From Plectosphaerella cucumerina (Eukaryota > Ascomycota > Sordariomycetes > Glomerellales > Plectosphaerellaceae): a stretch of 64,000 nt of DNA. The notes under the pieces are model-generated. The model ran no database searches and was not told the DNA's origin. It saw only the letters and a program-made list of their open reading frames with translations. The stretch spans positions 1,550,001 to 1,614,000 of the forward strand of contig JAGPXD010000002.1 of the NCBI GenBank assembly GCA_020746995.1, written 5' to 3'. This document shows positions 24,601 to 36,257 of this stretch, piece by piece; the first letter of the stretch is position 1; every line of letters begins with the position of its first letter. Both the position numbers and the translations under genes were made by a program.

Positions 24601-24616
24601 ATGCATGCATGCATGC
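24601..24616. repeat. ATGC tetranucleotide repeat
   Basis: Four copies of ATGC, an alternating purine/pyrimidine tract, about 370 bp upstream of the DUF7514 start codon. Confidence 0.9.
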
Positions 24617-24982
24617 AATGCAGCCCGGGAGACCACAGCAGCGTACCAGCATCCCCCCCTTCCAATGTAAAATGACTCTCTCGATGCCCGTGGGTAACAC
24701 ATAACCTGCCCAGCTTCAGTCGGTTTGCGTTACAGGCGCTCCTCTACGTGACCCGGCTCACTCAACCCGTCCGAGTTCTTATAAGCCGCCCCATCTCAAC
24801 TCGTCGAGGCATCACGTCCCCCGCCCCTCCCTCCCCCTTTTTCTTCACCGCACCGTCGTCCGCCCCCCCTGAGTCTCTTGGTCACGTTGCGTTTCGACAG
24901 CTTCACTTTGGGCCGCCGCACAGTTGCACATTCTGTGTACTTTCGGAACTCCAATCCCACTCTTGTCCAACACTCGGTCAGC

Positions 24983-27068
24983 ATGGCAGCCGCGCTGGCT
25001 CCGCCCACCGCGTCTGCCCGGTCCAGGAGACCCCTCTGCCCGCCGAGACTGACGACCTCCATGACCTGGCGCCCCCCCTCGGTCGAGGACACCGTCGACG
25101 AGGAGGACGAGGACAACCAGGAGACTCCCTGCGCCAAGGACCTCCTGTCACCTGCCGCGCTGACCGCCCTGGACACACCGGCTACATCGGTGACGTCTTT
25201 CGAGTCCGATACGCAGGACGAGAGGGAGGACAGCAGTCACAACAGCCTCACCCTTCCCCGGCGTGGTTCGATCATCCCGAGGACCGCGTCCCGGTCCCCA
25301 TCTCACCGATCCAACATATCGGCTCCGCTTGCCCGGCGCTCATCCTCACATCAACCCGAACACCCCTCCCCTCGGGACGATGACGCCAGCACCCGTGTCA
25401 TCCCTGAGGCGCGAACGGACGAAGCCCACGGTGACCAACAAGTGGTAGTAGTAGGCAAGCGAACCCGCCTCCTCGACCTTTTTCATATGTCTCCTCGCAC
25501 GAAAGACCACCACGACGGTCACATGGCCGGAGGCGGCCGAGCGTGGCGTGAGTCGACATCGCCGAGGCTGACATGCCGCGCACCAGGAGGCTCTGCCGTC
25601 AAAAGCCAGATCAACGGCCTTCAACCACCACCGTCCCCGGCGTTCCATTCCACAGTCTCTCGCATCACCCCGGCCACCCTCAACAGCATCTTCACCAACG
25701 CCGCCCCCCTCGCCATCGCGACCTCGCCCACGGCAACCTCACCACTCTGCCTGAGCCCGAGCATGTCCGCAGCCGACATACCCTCACCCATGAGCCCCTC
25801 TGACCGTCCCAAAGTCAGGTTTCGGGATAGAGGCCCTCCCGTGATCCACAGCCAGGCGAGGCCGGGGTGTTCTCGCCCCCCTTCGTCCGAGCAGCAGCAG
25901 CAACAGCACTCGAGCAGCGCGCCAAACGCGGCCGCAGCCCAGCAAGGTTGGGGCGTCTTGTTCGATGAGGGCTATTCCACGCCCAGGCTGGGCCACGTGC
26001 TGCGAGGTCTGGCGGCACTTGTCGTACGTCGCACCTGTCCCTGTTCCCCGTCCGGGGTTTTGTCTCACCTGTTATGTGCGTGCGTGTGTTTGGGGTTGAC
26101 TTAATCTGCTCAGATCAGCCGGTTTGGTTCTGCGGGCGACGTCGTTGTGACACCAAAAGCCATGCGAGGCATGTACATGAAGTACACGCTTGGCAATGAC
26201 GAGGTTTGGCCCTATCATGGTATGTCTGACTTGACTCTTTCTCTCTTGATGGATCTCTGAAGTCTGACATGTCGCAGTACTCTTCGATCAACCGTGCCTG
26301 TCGGATATAGGGGCCCTCTACCGGGACATGGAGTGTCGACATCACCTCGTCCAGGAGTCGCCACGGTCCCGGCCCAACATCCCAGGGCTCACCGTCGACG
26401 GCTGGGCGACCTGGGTGGCAGCCAATATCCTCGCCTATCCTGACCAAGAGCACCACCGCCTCAACAAGATGGTCGCCGACCTGTCCCCCTTAACCATCCC
26501 TGACGGCCCAGACGGTGAACCCCTCACCCTCCCGACAATGCTGCCCCGCCACTGCCTCCCGGCCACCAGCGATCGCAAGACCAGGGCCGAGCTAAGCAAA
26601 GCCATCGACTACGCCCTCGGCGACGGCGAAGAAGCATACGTTACCAGCCGGTCCCCGCGCGAGAGCAGGTACAGCCACGGCCCCTCCTCTCGCCCGGGTC
26701 CCTACACCTACCAGCCCGACGGCCGAGTGAGCCGCTACAGCGTCCCGCGCTCCAACACGGACATACGCACCACATCAGTGAGCCGCTCGTACCCCTTTGA
26801 CAGCCGCGTCCGAGCCCGCAGCCCCATGGCGGGCAACAGGAACGCCGCCAGTTCGCCCAACATCGGCCGCTCCCTGTCCGGCGCCACGGTGACCCCGCGT
26901 GACTCCCGTCGCCGAGGGAGCCGCAGGAGCGACAACCCCCCGTACGAGGACCATTTCCAGGCCGCGTGCAGGCATGGCCGGGATTTCGACTCGAGCCCTG
27001 AGCGGCCGCCGAGGTCACGGCGACATTCGGACGATAGGGAGGAGAGGCGGAGAAGAGATAAGGACTGA
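24983..27068 (+). CDS. DUF7514 domain protein
   Basis: Three exons (24983-26023, 26114-26219, 26278-27068) with in-frame GT-AG introns encode 645 aa. Residues 1-320 are Ser/Pro-rich and disordered with a short Gln run. From about residue 323 begins the fungal DUF7514 domain: WGVLFDEGYSTPRLGHVLRG, VVVTPKAMRGMYMKY, EVWPYHVLFDQ, LYRDMECRHHLVQESPRSRP, NIPGLTVDGWATWVAANILA, YPDQEHHRLNKMVADL. The domain runs across both introns, which supports the model. The C-terminal 180 residues are Arg/Ser-rich and end in a very basic tail. The family is restricted to fungi and has no assigned biochemical function. The start is the first ATG in the open frame; upstream in-frame codons lack an ATG. Confidence 0.88.
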
Positions 27069-27725
27069 GCATCTAGGCGGACGGGACTGGGATTGGGATT
27101 GGATAGCGTGGTCGTTTCGGCGTTCAGGATGCTTTTATCATCAGTGTTTGCGGCTCATGCTCTCGCGGACGGGAGGCTGCGGCGCTTCAACAGCGTTCGC
27201 AATGGTGTGTAGGACGTGGGTGTCGATGTGCATCTTTCACCAAGAAACATCGTTCACCCTGTGGTAGTTGTTTCCGTGGGAGGAAGGATCGCTGATAGCT
27301 CTACTGTTGACATGTGTAGGTAGATTCCGAGCTAGTAAGATTCGTGTGACATCAAGTAGCATAATTCTCCTGTTGGTCAGTCTGTTGAGTGATGCTGGTG
27401 GAAGCATGTTCCATTTAGCCACATGGACCATGGGCCCAAAACTGGAAATAGTCCCTGTGCTGCTCAACATACTTACTGATAACCCCGGTCAAGTGGCTGG
27501 CTCAAGTACGATCGACCAGAGGGGTTGATGAACAATGTGTGATTTTGTATGCAGTGATGAAGCATCAAATATGGCAGGTATCGCTTCTTCTACCCTTTCG
27601 ACACCGGTAATACAGTGTATCGCTTGGTAGCACAAACCACCCCTCCTTCAGCGCCAGAACCCAATGCTGCTCCAGAAGCAGTAAATGACAAAAATGTATA
27701 CTTAAAAAGGAAACAAGGCACGACA
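27069..27725. other. convergent intergenic region
   Basis: These are the 3' flanks of the DUF7514 gene (+) and the sphingosine-phosphate lyase (-). No gene is recognised. Confidence 0.5.
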
Positions 27726-29553
27726 TTACGCCTTGTAGAGAAGATCCAGGAAGCCGCTCACCAGGTCGACGACGACGCTCTTGTTGGGCAGCGAGCCGGC
27801 GACGCCGTACAGCGCAGCCGAGTCGCCGACGGCCTTGCCCCTGGCGGTCTTGCCAGCGGCGACGCGGGCCCTCTCCTTCTCGCGTTCCTCCTCGACGACA
27901 GTCTCGAGGTCGGAGACGAGCTTCTCCCAGACCTTGACGATGGGCATGGTGACGGCGACGTGAATGCCCGGGGGATCCTGAAGCGAGTTGAGGTGCCAGC
28001 CCTTGGCGCCCATGGCGTCCGCAATGTCGTAGATGTTGAGGCTGTTGGCGGTGAACGCGACGACGGAGACGAGGGGCTTGCCGATGATCTCGAGCTCGTT
28101 GCTCAGGGTGGGGATCTCGCGGATCTTGTCCGTGATCTTCTTGGTGGTGCCGACAATCTTGACGCACGAGTCGATGTATCCCGTCTCGCCAACGTTGACC
28201 AGACTGGCCCAGCAGCCAGCGATGAGGGCGCCGGGCCGCGAGCCGGCCATGCCGGGGGAGCCGTAGACGCCACCGGCCCAGTCGGGGGACACGTAGTACT
28301 GGTACTTGCGCAGCTGCTGAGTGCGGTACAGGACGGTCGAGTTGCCCTTGGGGGCGAAACCGTACTTGTGCGTGTCGCAGCTGATGCTGGTGACGCCCTT
28401 GAGGCGGAAGTCGAAGGGCACCGTCTCGAAGCCAGCCTTCTCGAGGAAGGGCACGAGGAAGGAACCGAGGCAGCAGTCGACGTGCAGGCACAGCTTCTTG
28501 CGCAGGGCGATCTTGGAGAGGCCAGCAATGTCGTCGATGATGCCGTGGGGGAAGTTGGGCGCAGAGCCGACGATCATGATAGTGTTGCTGTTGACGAGGC
28601 GCGACACGGCGTTGACGTTGACCTGGTAGTTGGGAGCCGGGCAGTCGACGAGGTGGATCTTGATCTTGAAGTAGTCGCCGGCCTTGCGGAAGGCAGTGTG
28701 GGCGGTGGAGGGTAGGATCCTGGGAAGAAACAGGTTAGTTTCTATCGAGGGAGAGCAGAATGTGCCTTGGAGGCAGCCAGGTACTCACATCTCGGGCTCC
28801 GTGATGCCCTTCTCGATGAAGCCCCTCTGGCGCGCGCTCAAGCAGGCCATGAGGATGCTGTCGGTGCCGCCACTGGTGGAAGCGCCGGCAGCGCCGGGGG
28901 GGGCATTGAAGAGGGACAGGACCATAGCGACGACCTCAGCCTCCATCTTCCTGACACCGGGGAAGACGTCGGGGTGGATGGGGTTGGCGACGGTGAACTT
29001 GCCAAAGGCCTCGGTCTGTAGCTTCAGCAGCTCACCCTCGCCGTGATAGACGGCACCCGAGACGTAGCCGTCCTCCCAGCGGGTGTGGTCCATATTGGCG
29101 AGGGTCTCGAGCTCCTGGCGCACGGCGTCGTCGGACAGGCCTTCCTTGGGCAGGGTGACATATCGGGCGAGGCTCGTGGGCACCATCTTGCCCTCGAGCT
29201 TGGCCAGGGACTCGTTGACCTGCTTCTGGACCTGTCCGCGGACGCCGGGGGCGCGGAGGAAGTAGCCATAGAGGACGCGGCGGATGTCAACGTAGAGCTC
29301 GACGATGGAGCCGAGGATGCCGCGGCCCTTGAGCTTCCAGAAGGTCTTGCGGGTCCATCGGAGCACGAAGAGGAAGAAGACGATGTTTCGGAGGCTGGAG
29401 TGGCCAATGGTCAGCGGATGTATTCGGCAGGGAGGATGTATCGGCGACTGACAGGTCAAGGTTAACGACCAGGAACGGGTTGGTCTTCCGGGACTTCTTG
29501 ACGTGGTTGAAGCTCTCCCGCAAGCTCACGGGCATCCGCGAACTGCCGGGCAT
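27726..29553 (-). CDS. dpl1: sphingosine-1-phosphate lyase
   Basis: Three exons (29453-29553, 28789-29394, 27726-28719) encode 566 aa. The enzyme is PLP-dependent and ER-bound; it cleaves phosphorylated long-chain bases to phosphoethanolamine and a fatty aldehyde, the exit step of sphingolipid breakdown. A hydrophobic segment, LLRNIVFFLFVLRW, follows the short N-terminus and fits a luminal-cytosolic anchor. The fold-type I decarboxylase-like core has GASTSGGTDSILMAC, HVDCCLGSF (Asp for the cofactor pyridine) and SCDTHKYGFAPKG, with K354 the predicted Schiff-base lysine. Length and both splice junctions agree with the family. Two in-frame ATG codons lie six residues apart; the upstream one is used. 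Confidence 0.96.
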
Positions 29554-30727
29554 GATGTGTGGACTTGGCGGCTGCCAGGGGGCAGGCGGACCGGGAGAGA
29601 CGGAATGCAGGCGAACACAGGCGAATAGATGGACGGACAGAACAGAACAAGGCACAGTTCGGCGGGTATCGCGATTCCACGCTTGGTGGATGGAAAAGCT
29701 GGGGATGGGGAAGGGGGGACCGCGGGGGTTGAAGTACTCTTGGAGAGCTCCCCCAAAGCTAAGCGGTAGAATGACGAGACACCGAGGAACACGACCAAAA
29801 AAATGGTGGGGTATCGCCATTACTTGATTATTTTGACCCCTGTCCCGGCTCTCCTTCCCGAGCATCACATGCGCCTGGCGCCGCGCTAGCAGCACCGGCC
29901 GGGGCAACTGCCAGGGATCTCACGCAGCCAATTCTGCGCAGCGATTGGTCGCCCTCGGACTCCACCTGCCCTTTTCAACCTCGAGGAGGGCGGGCGAGCT
30001 TCAACAACCCACCGATTCGACATCCCACCTGCAACTTTTGGTGATATCGCTTCCACCAGGAGGGAGATATTGCTGCGTGGCCCTCGCCTCGATGCTCGCC
30101 TGCTGCATCCAAGCCCTGGATCGCCTGAGGACGGCGAGCCTGACTCCGCTTGAGGCACCACACGACCACTGCCTGGCCTTGGAATTCAAGCGGAGCTCTT
30201 CCGCCATCGGTCCTGATAGCTGTGTAGTTACATTGGTGGTGCAGCGGAGGCGGAGGCACGGAGCTCCTCGATGGAGTTCCCCCGTCTCCCGTCCAGTCCT
30301 TCGGGTCCCCGCGGACACATGTCAACTGTCAACACCACGCCTTGGAGGAGCACTCGTCACGATCGTCTTTCCATGTGAGGACGCTGTGCCTTTGCCGCCC
30401 GAGTCGCCACATGCACTCTGACGAAAAACACTACCCACTACCAAAGTGGTAAACTGGTTTGGCCCCCCTATGCCCCGCAACTCAGAGCTGGCAGGTCAGT
30501 AGATAGCACGATCACTTAACGTGCTAGGTAGTTTGTGACCGAAGTAGGGGAGCTGACATCCTTGATCTTGTCGTCTCACGCATCTTGACACTCATCCTAC
30601 ACACATACAATTGGCACCAATGCAGAATCAACCGAGCAACGCCCCATCATGGCCAGAACAGCCTCGCCAGCACAAGAACACCAGGCCAGCCGCTGTCTTT
30701 TGTTCATCCTCGAGAACCATAAAACCC
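29554..30727. other. intergenic; promoter of dpl1
   Basis: This is 1.2 kb between two minus-strand genes. It contains only short non-homologous open frames and a pyrimidine-poor, AT-richer patch near 30430-30560. No gene or repeat is recognised. Confidence 0.5.
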
Positions 30728-31790
30728 CTAGGCCTCGTCAAACGCCTTCTTCCACTGCGCCTTGTACCCCCCCAACTCGTGCTCGCACGTCCGCCGACCC
30801 TCCCCGATCTTCAGGCACCCCGGCGCCCGCACCACAAAGTCGCCTGCCTTGAACACCTGCTTTCCCTTCTCCGCCGTGTTATAAGCGTTGATGACGTTCT
30901 GAGGCACAATGGCCAGCTTGGACAGGATTGTCGGGTGCCATTGCACAATATGTTCCTGGCCATAACGTCAGCTTGCTTCCAGTCAATTCCTCCCAGACTT
31001 CGACTCACCAGCGCGTGGTTTTCAGCCTTTTGAAAGTTGTACGACCGGTACAGCGGGTCAAACCACGACTCCAAGAGGTACTGCGCCCACTCGCCGTTGC
31101 GCACGACGAAGCTCCCCACCGAGAGACCCTCCCGGTCCTGCGTCAGCACCAGGTCCACGTCCCGACCCTTGAGATGCGTGAACGTCTTGATGATGCTGTC
31201 CGGCGGCACCACCGACTGGTCGCGGAGCATGAGCTCCTCCAGCCGCGCTGCGTTCATAAGGTGCTCCTCCAGCGAGATGGACGGCTCCATGATGTATGCG
31301 TCCTGGTCGAGATACCACATGTAGCGGCACTCTGGGAACTTGGACATGGCGTGCCGCAGCGCCAGCACCTTGCTCCACGTTGTAGGCGATCCCTTCAGAT
31401 CGTAGGCGTCGACATCGACAAACATCGTCTCGTAACCTGCCAAAAGCCTGTCAGCAGAGCCCACTGCTTGCGAGTATCGCGGCGGTCACGCCTACCATGC
31501 CGTGCGGCGTATTGTATCCTGTTCTCCTTGATGCTGTCCGTGTGCGCCTGTCCATATGCTGGAGCGTCCAGTGTCGTCACAATCAGCACCTTCGGGTTGC
31601 CTGAGGGTTGTCGCTTCGACGGCCCATGTCCGGAGAAGATCTTTGAGGCGACCCACAGTCCGCCGATTATTATGAGCGCGAAGACCGCTATCGTCTTGAC
31701 TCGGCTTCTCCGTAGGTGTGGGAGTTTCGACGCCCGGGGCTTGAAGGGCGGTGGATTCGATGTCTTGCGCGGGGGGTATGCGAAGGACAT
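30728..31790 (-). CDS. GT34 alpha-1,6-mannosyltransferase (Mnn10/Mnn11-like)
   Basis: Three exons (31496-31790, 31009-31436, 30728-30955) encode 316 aa. It is predicted to be a Golgi type II membrane protein that adds alpha-1,6-mannose to the N-glycan outer chain as part of a mannan polymerase complex. A basic cytosolic tail is followed by a single membrane anchor at about residues 32-49 (KTIAVFALIIIGGLWVASK). The GT34 core has VLIVTTLDA, GYETMFVDVDAYD and the metal-binding YLDQDAYIM (DxD-type), then VGSFVVRNGEWAQYLLESWF. The end is HELGGYKAQWKKAF. Whether it is the Mnn10 or Mnn11 orthologue cannot be decided here. Both introns are short and preserve frame. Confidence 0.92.
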
Positions 31791-32818
31791 TATGTCGTTG
31801 GGCGCACAAAGTGCTGCAGATGGTCTCCTTTCTACAGGTTATCTGCGATCGCAGTCCTGCCTTCGGGCAGCGTTATACGTCCGTGGTGCAGCAAATGCTT
31901 CGATTCTCGATTCGTGGAAATTGGTCGGATCTTGTGGTCATTCGGCAGAGGTGGCAACCCCGTTCGGTATGCTATGGTATCGCACGCATGAGGCAAGCTG
32001 CGAGATGCCTCTTCGTCGATCGCGCTCGGGGTGGAAGCCTTGCGGAGGCCGGTCGTCGGTAGGTGTTGCGAGAAGTTGAGTGACCAGCGCGTTTGGCCGT
32101 CGGGTCTGAACGACGTCGCAACACCAGAGGTGGGGCAAGCTGAAGTTGAAGCACCGGTCGAGGCGCAGGCACAATTGGGATGGTGTATGGCCACACTAGC
32201 ACCTCCTAAGTAGTTGTCACGAGCAGAACGTTCGAGTGAAAATCAATAAATCAGGATCGAGCCATTGCTTTCAGAAATGCCCAGATCGGCCCTTGTTCAA
32301 ACCGCCCCGAACCACCTTCGCTCTCGGCTCACAATGAGTGCGAGCGACTTCAAGCGTGCACATGGCCTCAATTTTGTGGGAACAAACTGATCATAATCAT
32401 GAATCTTGTATTTATACTAAGACAAGGAAGGTCAATGGAACTGTATCAGCTGACGCCGACGACAACGGTAAACTTGGCCGGGTGGCCAGCAATGTCGCGA
32501 TGAGCGGTGGTCCCAAGTAGTCCGAAGACTCGAGGGCCTTTTCAAGCATGATGTCGTTTGCCAGTCCAAGTTGGATCCGAACCAAAACGGCCGTTTCCAC
32601 GGACGAGGCAGAGACTTGATGTCTGCACACAGACTAGTTGACCCGATATGGAAGAAAAACTTCGAGGCAACTTAAGAGTGTGCAAGGAGAGGAGCGAGGG
32701 GGTGTGCAAACAGACACCAGATCAGACTGTAGGAGGGTTAATGTTTGGGTGCGAGTTTGGTGACACGCGACCTGGGTCGGTGTCTATCGCCTCCGCCAGG
32801 GTATAGGAGTTGTAGGAA
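31791..32818. other. intergenic; promoter of GT34 gene
   Basis: This is 1.0 kb between two minus-strand genes. It has short open frames only and no recognisable element. Confidence 0.5.
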
Positions 32819-33835
32819 TCAGTCCTCATCTTCATCTTCGCCACCGACGTCCAAGACTGTGTCGCCGGCCATCTTGAGAATCCTCTTGCTGAAGAACCCG
32901 ACGGCCTTCCACACCGATATGACGAACGAGATGGCGCCCACGATGACAAGGGCCCAGCTGATATTCTCTGCGCGGTTGCGATTGCCGCCGCGTCTTCCTC
33001 GGCCGCCCATGATGCCGCTGGATCGAACCCACCAATGCCACGGGGTCATCCCGACGAGATATTTTGCGAAGCCGACGATGCCAAGAGACATGAAGCCATT
33101 GAAAAAGTGCTCTGCCCAGGTACCGTCCTCCCGGCGCACGCGAACAGGCTGAGGCCAGCCAGAGTCGTCGTCATCGAGCACGCCGGCGACTGTGTCCGCG
33201 ATGGTGCCTACCGGGTCATTCCACAGGCTGAAGATGGGCTCGGCAACGAACCCGAGGAGGAAGATGGCGAACATGAAGATGATCGCGGTGAGAGCCAGCT
33301 GCATGAAGCCACTTTGCAGCTGACGGGCCCAGGTCAGGCGGCCGATGCGGTAGTTGTATCGACATGTCGGGCAGGTGAAAAAATTCGAGTTGGCCCCGCC
33401 GGCCTTTCTCCATGCGTCGAGGCAGCCCTCATGGACGTATCGCTGCGATCCCTTGCACTTGCATGGCGAGACGAGGCGGCCCAGATCCGGGTCGTCGGGG
33501 GAGATGTAAACGGGCTTAGCACCGTCGCCCATGAGCCCGCTGAGCACGCCGGTAGTCGGGTTCAGAAAACGAGGCTGGACCGTCTCTAGACAGATGCGGC
33601 AGGTGCGCTCGCGATAGCGACGCCTTTGGTCTGCGGAAGGAGCTTGCGCATCTTGGGTAGCTTGTTCCTGGCCGCTCGAGCTCTGGGCGTCTTGCTGTCG
33701 GGGCTGCGGTGGAGGCTCGGAGGGCTCGGCCTCGTCCGATGCTGCAAAAGGCTGTCGATAGGTAGCTTCTTGCTTTGAGGGTTCTGGTTGTTTGGGCAGA
33801 TTATCCCAGGACCAAGATGTGGTTGAGGAGTCCAT
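32819..33835 (-). CDS. RING-CH (MARCH-type) membrane E3 ubiquitin ligase
   Basis: An intronless gene of 338 aa. After a Gln/Ser/Pro-rich disordered N-terminus comes a C4HC3 RING-CH domain: C79-R-I-C82, C125-K-C127-KGSQRYVH135EGC138LDAW and C155-PT-C158-RYNY. A 30-residue insert separates the first and second ligand pairs. Hydrophobic segments follow: LALTAIIFMFAIFLLGFVAE, GFMSLGIVGFAKYLVGM and SWALVIVGAISFVISVW. The acidic tail ends GGEDEDED. RING-CH proteins transfer ubiquitin to membrane proteins in the ER, Golgi or vacuolar system; the substrate here is unknown. The start is the first ATG in frame; upstream in-frame codons contain no ATG. Confidence 0.92.
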   Translation of the reverse strand: MDSSTTSWSWDNLPKQPEPSKQEATYRQPFAASDEAEPSEPPPQPRQQDAQSSSGQEQATQDAQAPSADQRRRYRERTCRICLETVQPRFLNPTTGVLSGLMGDGAKPVYISPDDPDLGRLVSPCKCKGSQRYVHEGCLDAWRKAGGANSNFFTCPTCRYNYRIGRLTWARQLQSGFMQLALTAIIFMFAIFLLGFVAEPIFSLWNDPVGTIADTVAGVLDDDDSGWPQPVRVRREDGTWAEHFFNGFMSLGIVGFAKYLVGMTPWHWWVRSSGIMGGRGRRGGNRNRAENISWALVIVGAISFVISVWKAVGFFSKRILKMAGDTVLDVGGEDEDED

Positions 33836-34379
33836 CGTGAACCCTGAAGCGTTGAAGAAAAGACATGCTCCGAGGATGGTCGAGTCACCGGGGGAAAGAG
33901 CCGGACGACCCTCGAGGACAGCAGTGTGTGGGAAAGACAAAGGCTTTGATTTCCGCCCCAAGTCCGCGAGCAAAGCTCTTTGGCGCTAGTGGGGTAGCTC
34001 TGGAACCAATAGCGCGCCACCGGTGAGGACAAGGTTTCAAGCGAATATGCACGTATGCCTACATCACATTGACTTAAACAGAAAACACGCCCGGTAGCTG
34101 CACAGACTAGAAGTTAAGTCCTCTTTTTTGCATGAGCCCACTTTAGTGTCACGTCCTGCTGACCTCGACAGCTCCCCAACAACTCCGCCCGCCAAGGCAA
34201 CCACACTGAAGTCCGCCAACGGGCCACGCAAGCTGTTTCCCCCACACTGAACTCGGCAATCCAAGTGCAGCTCAATCGATGCAGCAGTTCATTTGAGGCA
34301 GCAGTTCAGCCGGCGCAGCGAGTAAGCTATCTACGACATCCAATTACCATGTCGAAGCTGGCCCCCTGCAATATCGATA
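33836..34379. other. intergenic with minisatellite near MFS 3' end
   Basis: This is the upstream region of the RING-CH gene and the 3' flank of the next MFS gene. Its right end carries a four-unit 17-bp minisatellite (34254-34320). No gene is recognised. Confidence 0.5.
34254..34320. repeat. 17-bp-period minisatellite (MFS 3' flank)
   Basis: Four units read on the minus strand: a 16-mer CGCTGCGCCGGCTGAA, then CTGCTGCCTCAAATGAA, CTGCTGCATCGATTGAG and CTGCACTTGGATTGCCG. The third unit differs by one base pair from the consensus of the array at 41952-42036. It lies about 60 bp beyond the stop codon of the MFS transporter. Confidence 0.85.
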
Positions 34380-36257
34380 CTACACGCTCGTCTTCTCTCC
34401 AGGTTCCCGACTAGCAACCACGCTCGTCTTGGTGATCTCATCCTCAGAGCCAGCGGCGGTCGACGGAACAGCTACGCCAATGAACTTCCTCGGCGGGATT
34501 CCCATCGCAAACAACTGGTCGACCTCCTCAAGACTCCTGCCCTTCAGCTCGGGGATGTAGAAGAATGCCAACACAGCGCAGGCAAGACACGTGGAGCCGT
34601 AGATGTATCCAACCCTTCCGCCCAGCGCTGCGTATGGCGGGTTCAGGAGGTAGGGAAGCGTGAATGATGTGACAAATGTAGTCACTACAGAAATGCTGCT
34701 CGCAAGGAGGCTTGTCTTTTCCTTGACGCGGGGGGAGGAGCACTCTGCCATGACGACGTATGAGCTACGACCGCGAGTTAGTGCTGGGCCAGAGCGGCTG
34801 ACCAGATGACTCTAGACTTACATTGGCGCCCATGATAGGGCGAACATGACACCAAAGAGCATCAGAGATGCAACCTAGAGGTTGTCAGCGAGTTTGCTGT
34901 GAACCTACAGAAACGAGCGGGACTCACCATTGCCACCTGTGCGGCTCTGGGCGGCACAGACACCGAGCCGATGGCTCCGACGATGAAGAGAAAGACGCTC
35001 ATGAGAGAGCCTCCGACTAGCAGAATCGGCCTAGACGGATGGCTGGTCAGCGCCTGTTCCATGGTGTGCTCCGCAAAGCGAGGGTCGAGATCTTACCTTC
35101 GTCCAACACTGTCCAAGAAGAACCAAGTTGCGATGATTGCCGCCATACCCAGGACGGAACTGATGACGCTCAAGAGGAAGGCCTGCTGCGCGAACCCGTA
35201 CCTCTGGAAGAAAATAACGCTGTACTGGCTAAGGAACGCCTGTCCCGTTATCTGTTGGCCGAACATTGCAAGCACCGCCACGCCCGTCTGTCGCCTGTTC
35301 TTCTGGTTGAAGACCTCGGCCCACGAGCCCTTTCCTTTGCTGGCCGATGCGGCAAGGATGGTATCAACCTCGGCTTGGATAGACTCCTCGTTGGCCTTCT
35401 TCCCACGAAGATGTTTGAGGCTCCTGAGGGCCTCGTCAGTTCGTCCCTTGGAGAGCAGCCAGCGGGGTGACTCGGGCAGGAAAGGCAGCAGGACGAGAAT
35501 GACCAAGGGAACGACGAGCTGCAGACCCGTAGGGATCAGCCACGACGCGTCGCTCTTGATCGTCCGCGTGCCTAGGTTGACAAGAGATGCAACCAACCCG
35601 CCGAGGGAGATCGTCAGCTGCAACGTTGAGCCGATCAGGCCGCGGAGCTCCCGGGGGGCGCATTCTGCCTGGTAGATGGGGACGACCACGATACACATGC
35701 CGGTCGTGGCAAAATTGACGATGCGGCCGACGGTGAACTGGGCAGCTGAGTGGGCGGAGGTCTGAAGCGTGCAACCGACGAGAGAAATGACGGCCAGGAC
35801 CAGCAGTGCAACCTTACGACCCCATCTCTCGGCGAGGGGACCGCAGCCGATGACGCCGACAAGTTTTCCCAGGAACGGCGTCGCCGTCATGATGGAAGAG
35901 AGGTAGGCTGGGAGGGCGTACATGTTGGCCCGCTCATCCCACTCGCCGAACCGCTTTGCAAACGCTGAGAAGAGTGACACAGATCAGCTAACTGCCAGGA
36001 CCACTGGTGACGGCCATGGATGTCTTACGTTGCATGCCTTGAACTCCGCCAAAAGTTCCGACATCGAACCCAAAGTTGAAAGATGCCAGTGCCATGTAGC
36101 TAAAGGACGGATGGTCAGAAGGATTACTTGATGCTGGACAGGCATCGCTTGTCCAAGTAGGCTGAGCTTACAACGTGATGAACACAATCATGGGGTTGAA
36201 CTTGCTGAACCTCTCAGCGAGGGTCAAAGCCTCAGGGCCCTCGGTCGGCGGGCTCAT
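34380..36257 (-). CDS. MFS sugar transporter (hexose/alpha-glucoside type)
   Basis: Six exons (36172-36257, 36029-36099, 35097-35964, 34928-35030, 34822-34874, 34380-34764) encode 521 aa; all five introns preserve frame. Sugar-porter signatures are complete: FDVGTFGGVQGMQ in helix 1, ERWGRK after helix 2, GRIVNFATTGMCIVVVPIYQ followed by AECAPRELRG, PESPRWLLSKGR in the central loop, GQQITGQAF in helix 7, DSVGRRP after helix 8 and PELKGRSLEEVDQLF after helix 12. It should be a plasma-membrane proton symporter for a sugar or sugar derivative. It is divergent from the sulfatase across 610 bp, and both share a promoter with four CCGGCACCG copies, which suggests co-regulation and possibly uptake of a sulfated or desulfated substrate (inference). 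Confidence 0.93.

Larger units (their letters stand above)
21229..24982. other. 3.7-kb gene-free region between divergent genes
   Basis: The region lies between the Dicer-like gene (-) and the DUF7514 gene (+). It holds the 17-bp minisatellite (21697-21975), a GC-rich stretch from 22.2 to 24.5 kb with only overlapping short open frames on both strands, an ATGC tetranucleotide run (24601-24616), and a TATAAG sequence (24780-24785) about 200 nt before the DUF7514 start. I find no splice-consistent coding model. It may contain long 5' leaders or a non-coding transcript. Confidence 0.5.

Noticed and set aside
27615..28715. 366-aa open frame on the plus strand
   Set aside because: Antisense to sphingosine-1-phosphate lyase; low-complexity Val/Asp/Gly composition typical of a shadow frame.
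30430..30560. Possible tRNA or 5S rRNA gene in an AT-richer patch
   Set aside because: There is no A/B box pair, no T-loop GTTCRA and no 5S core sequence.
30928..32079. 383-aa open frame on the plus strand
   Set aside because: Antisense to the GT34 mannosyltransferase and crossing its introns; no domain.
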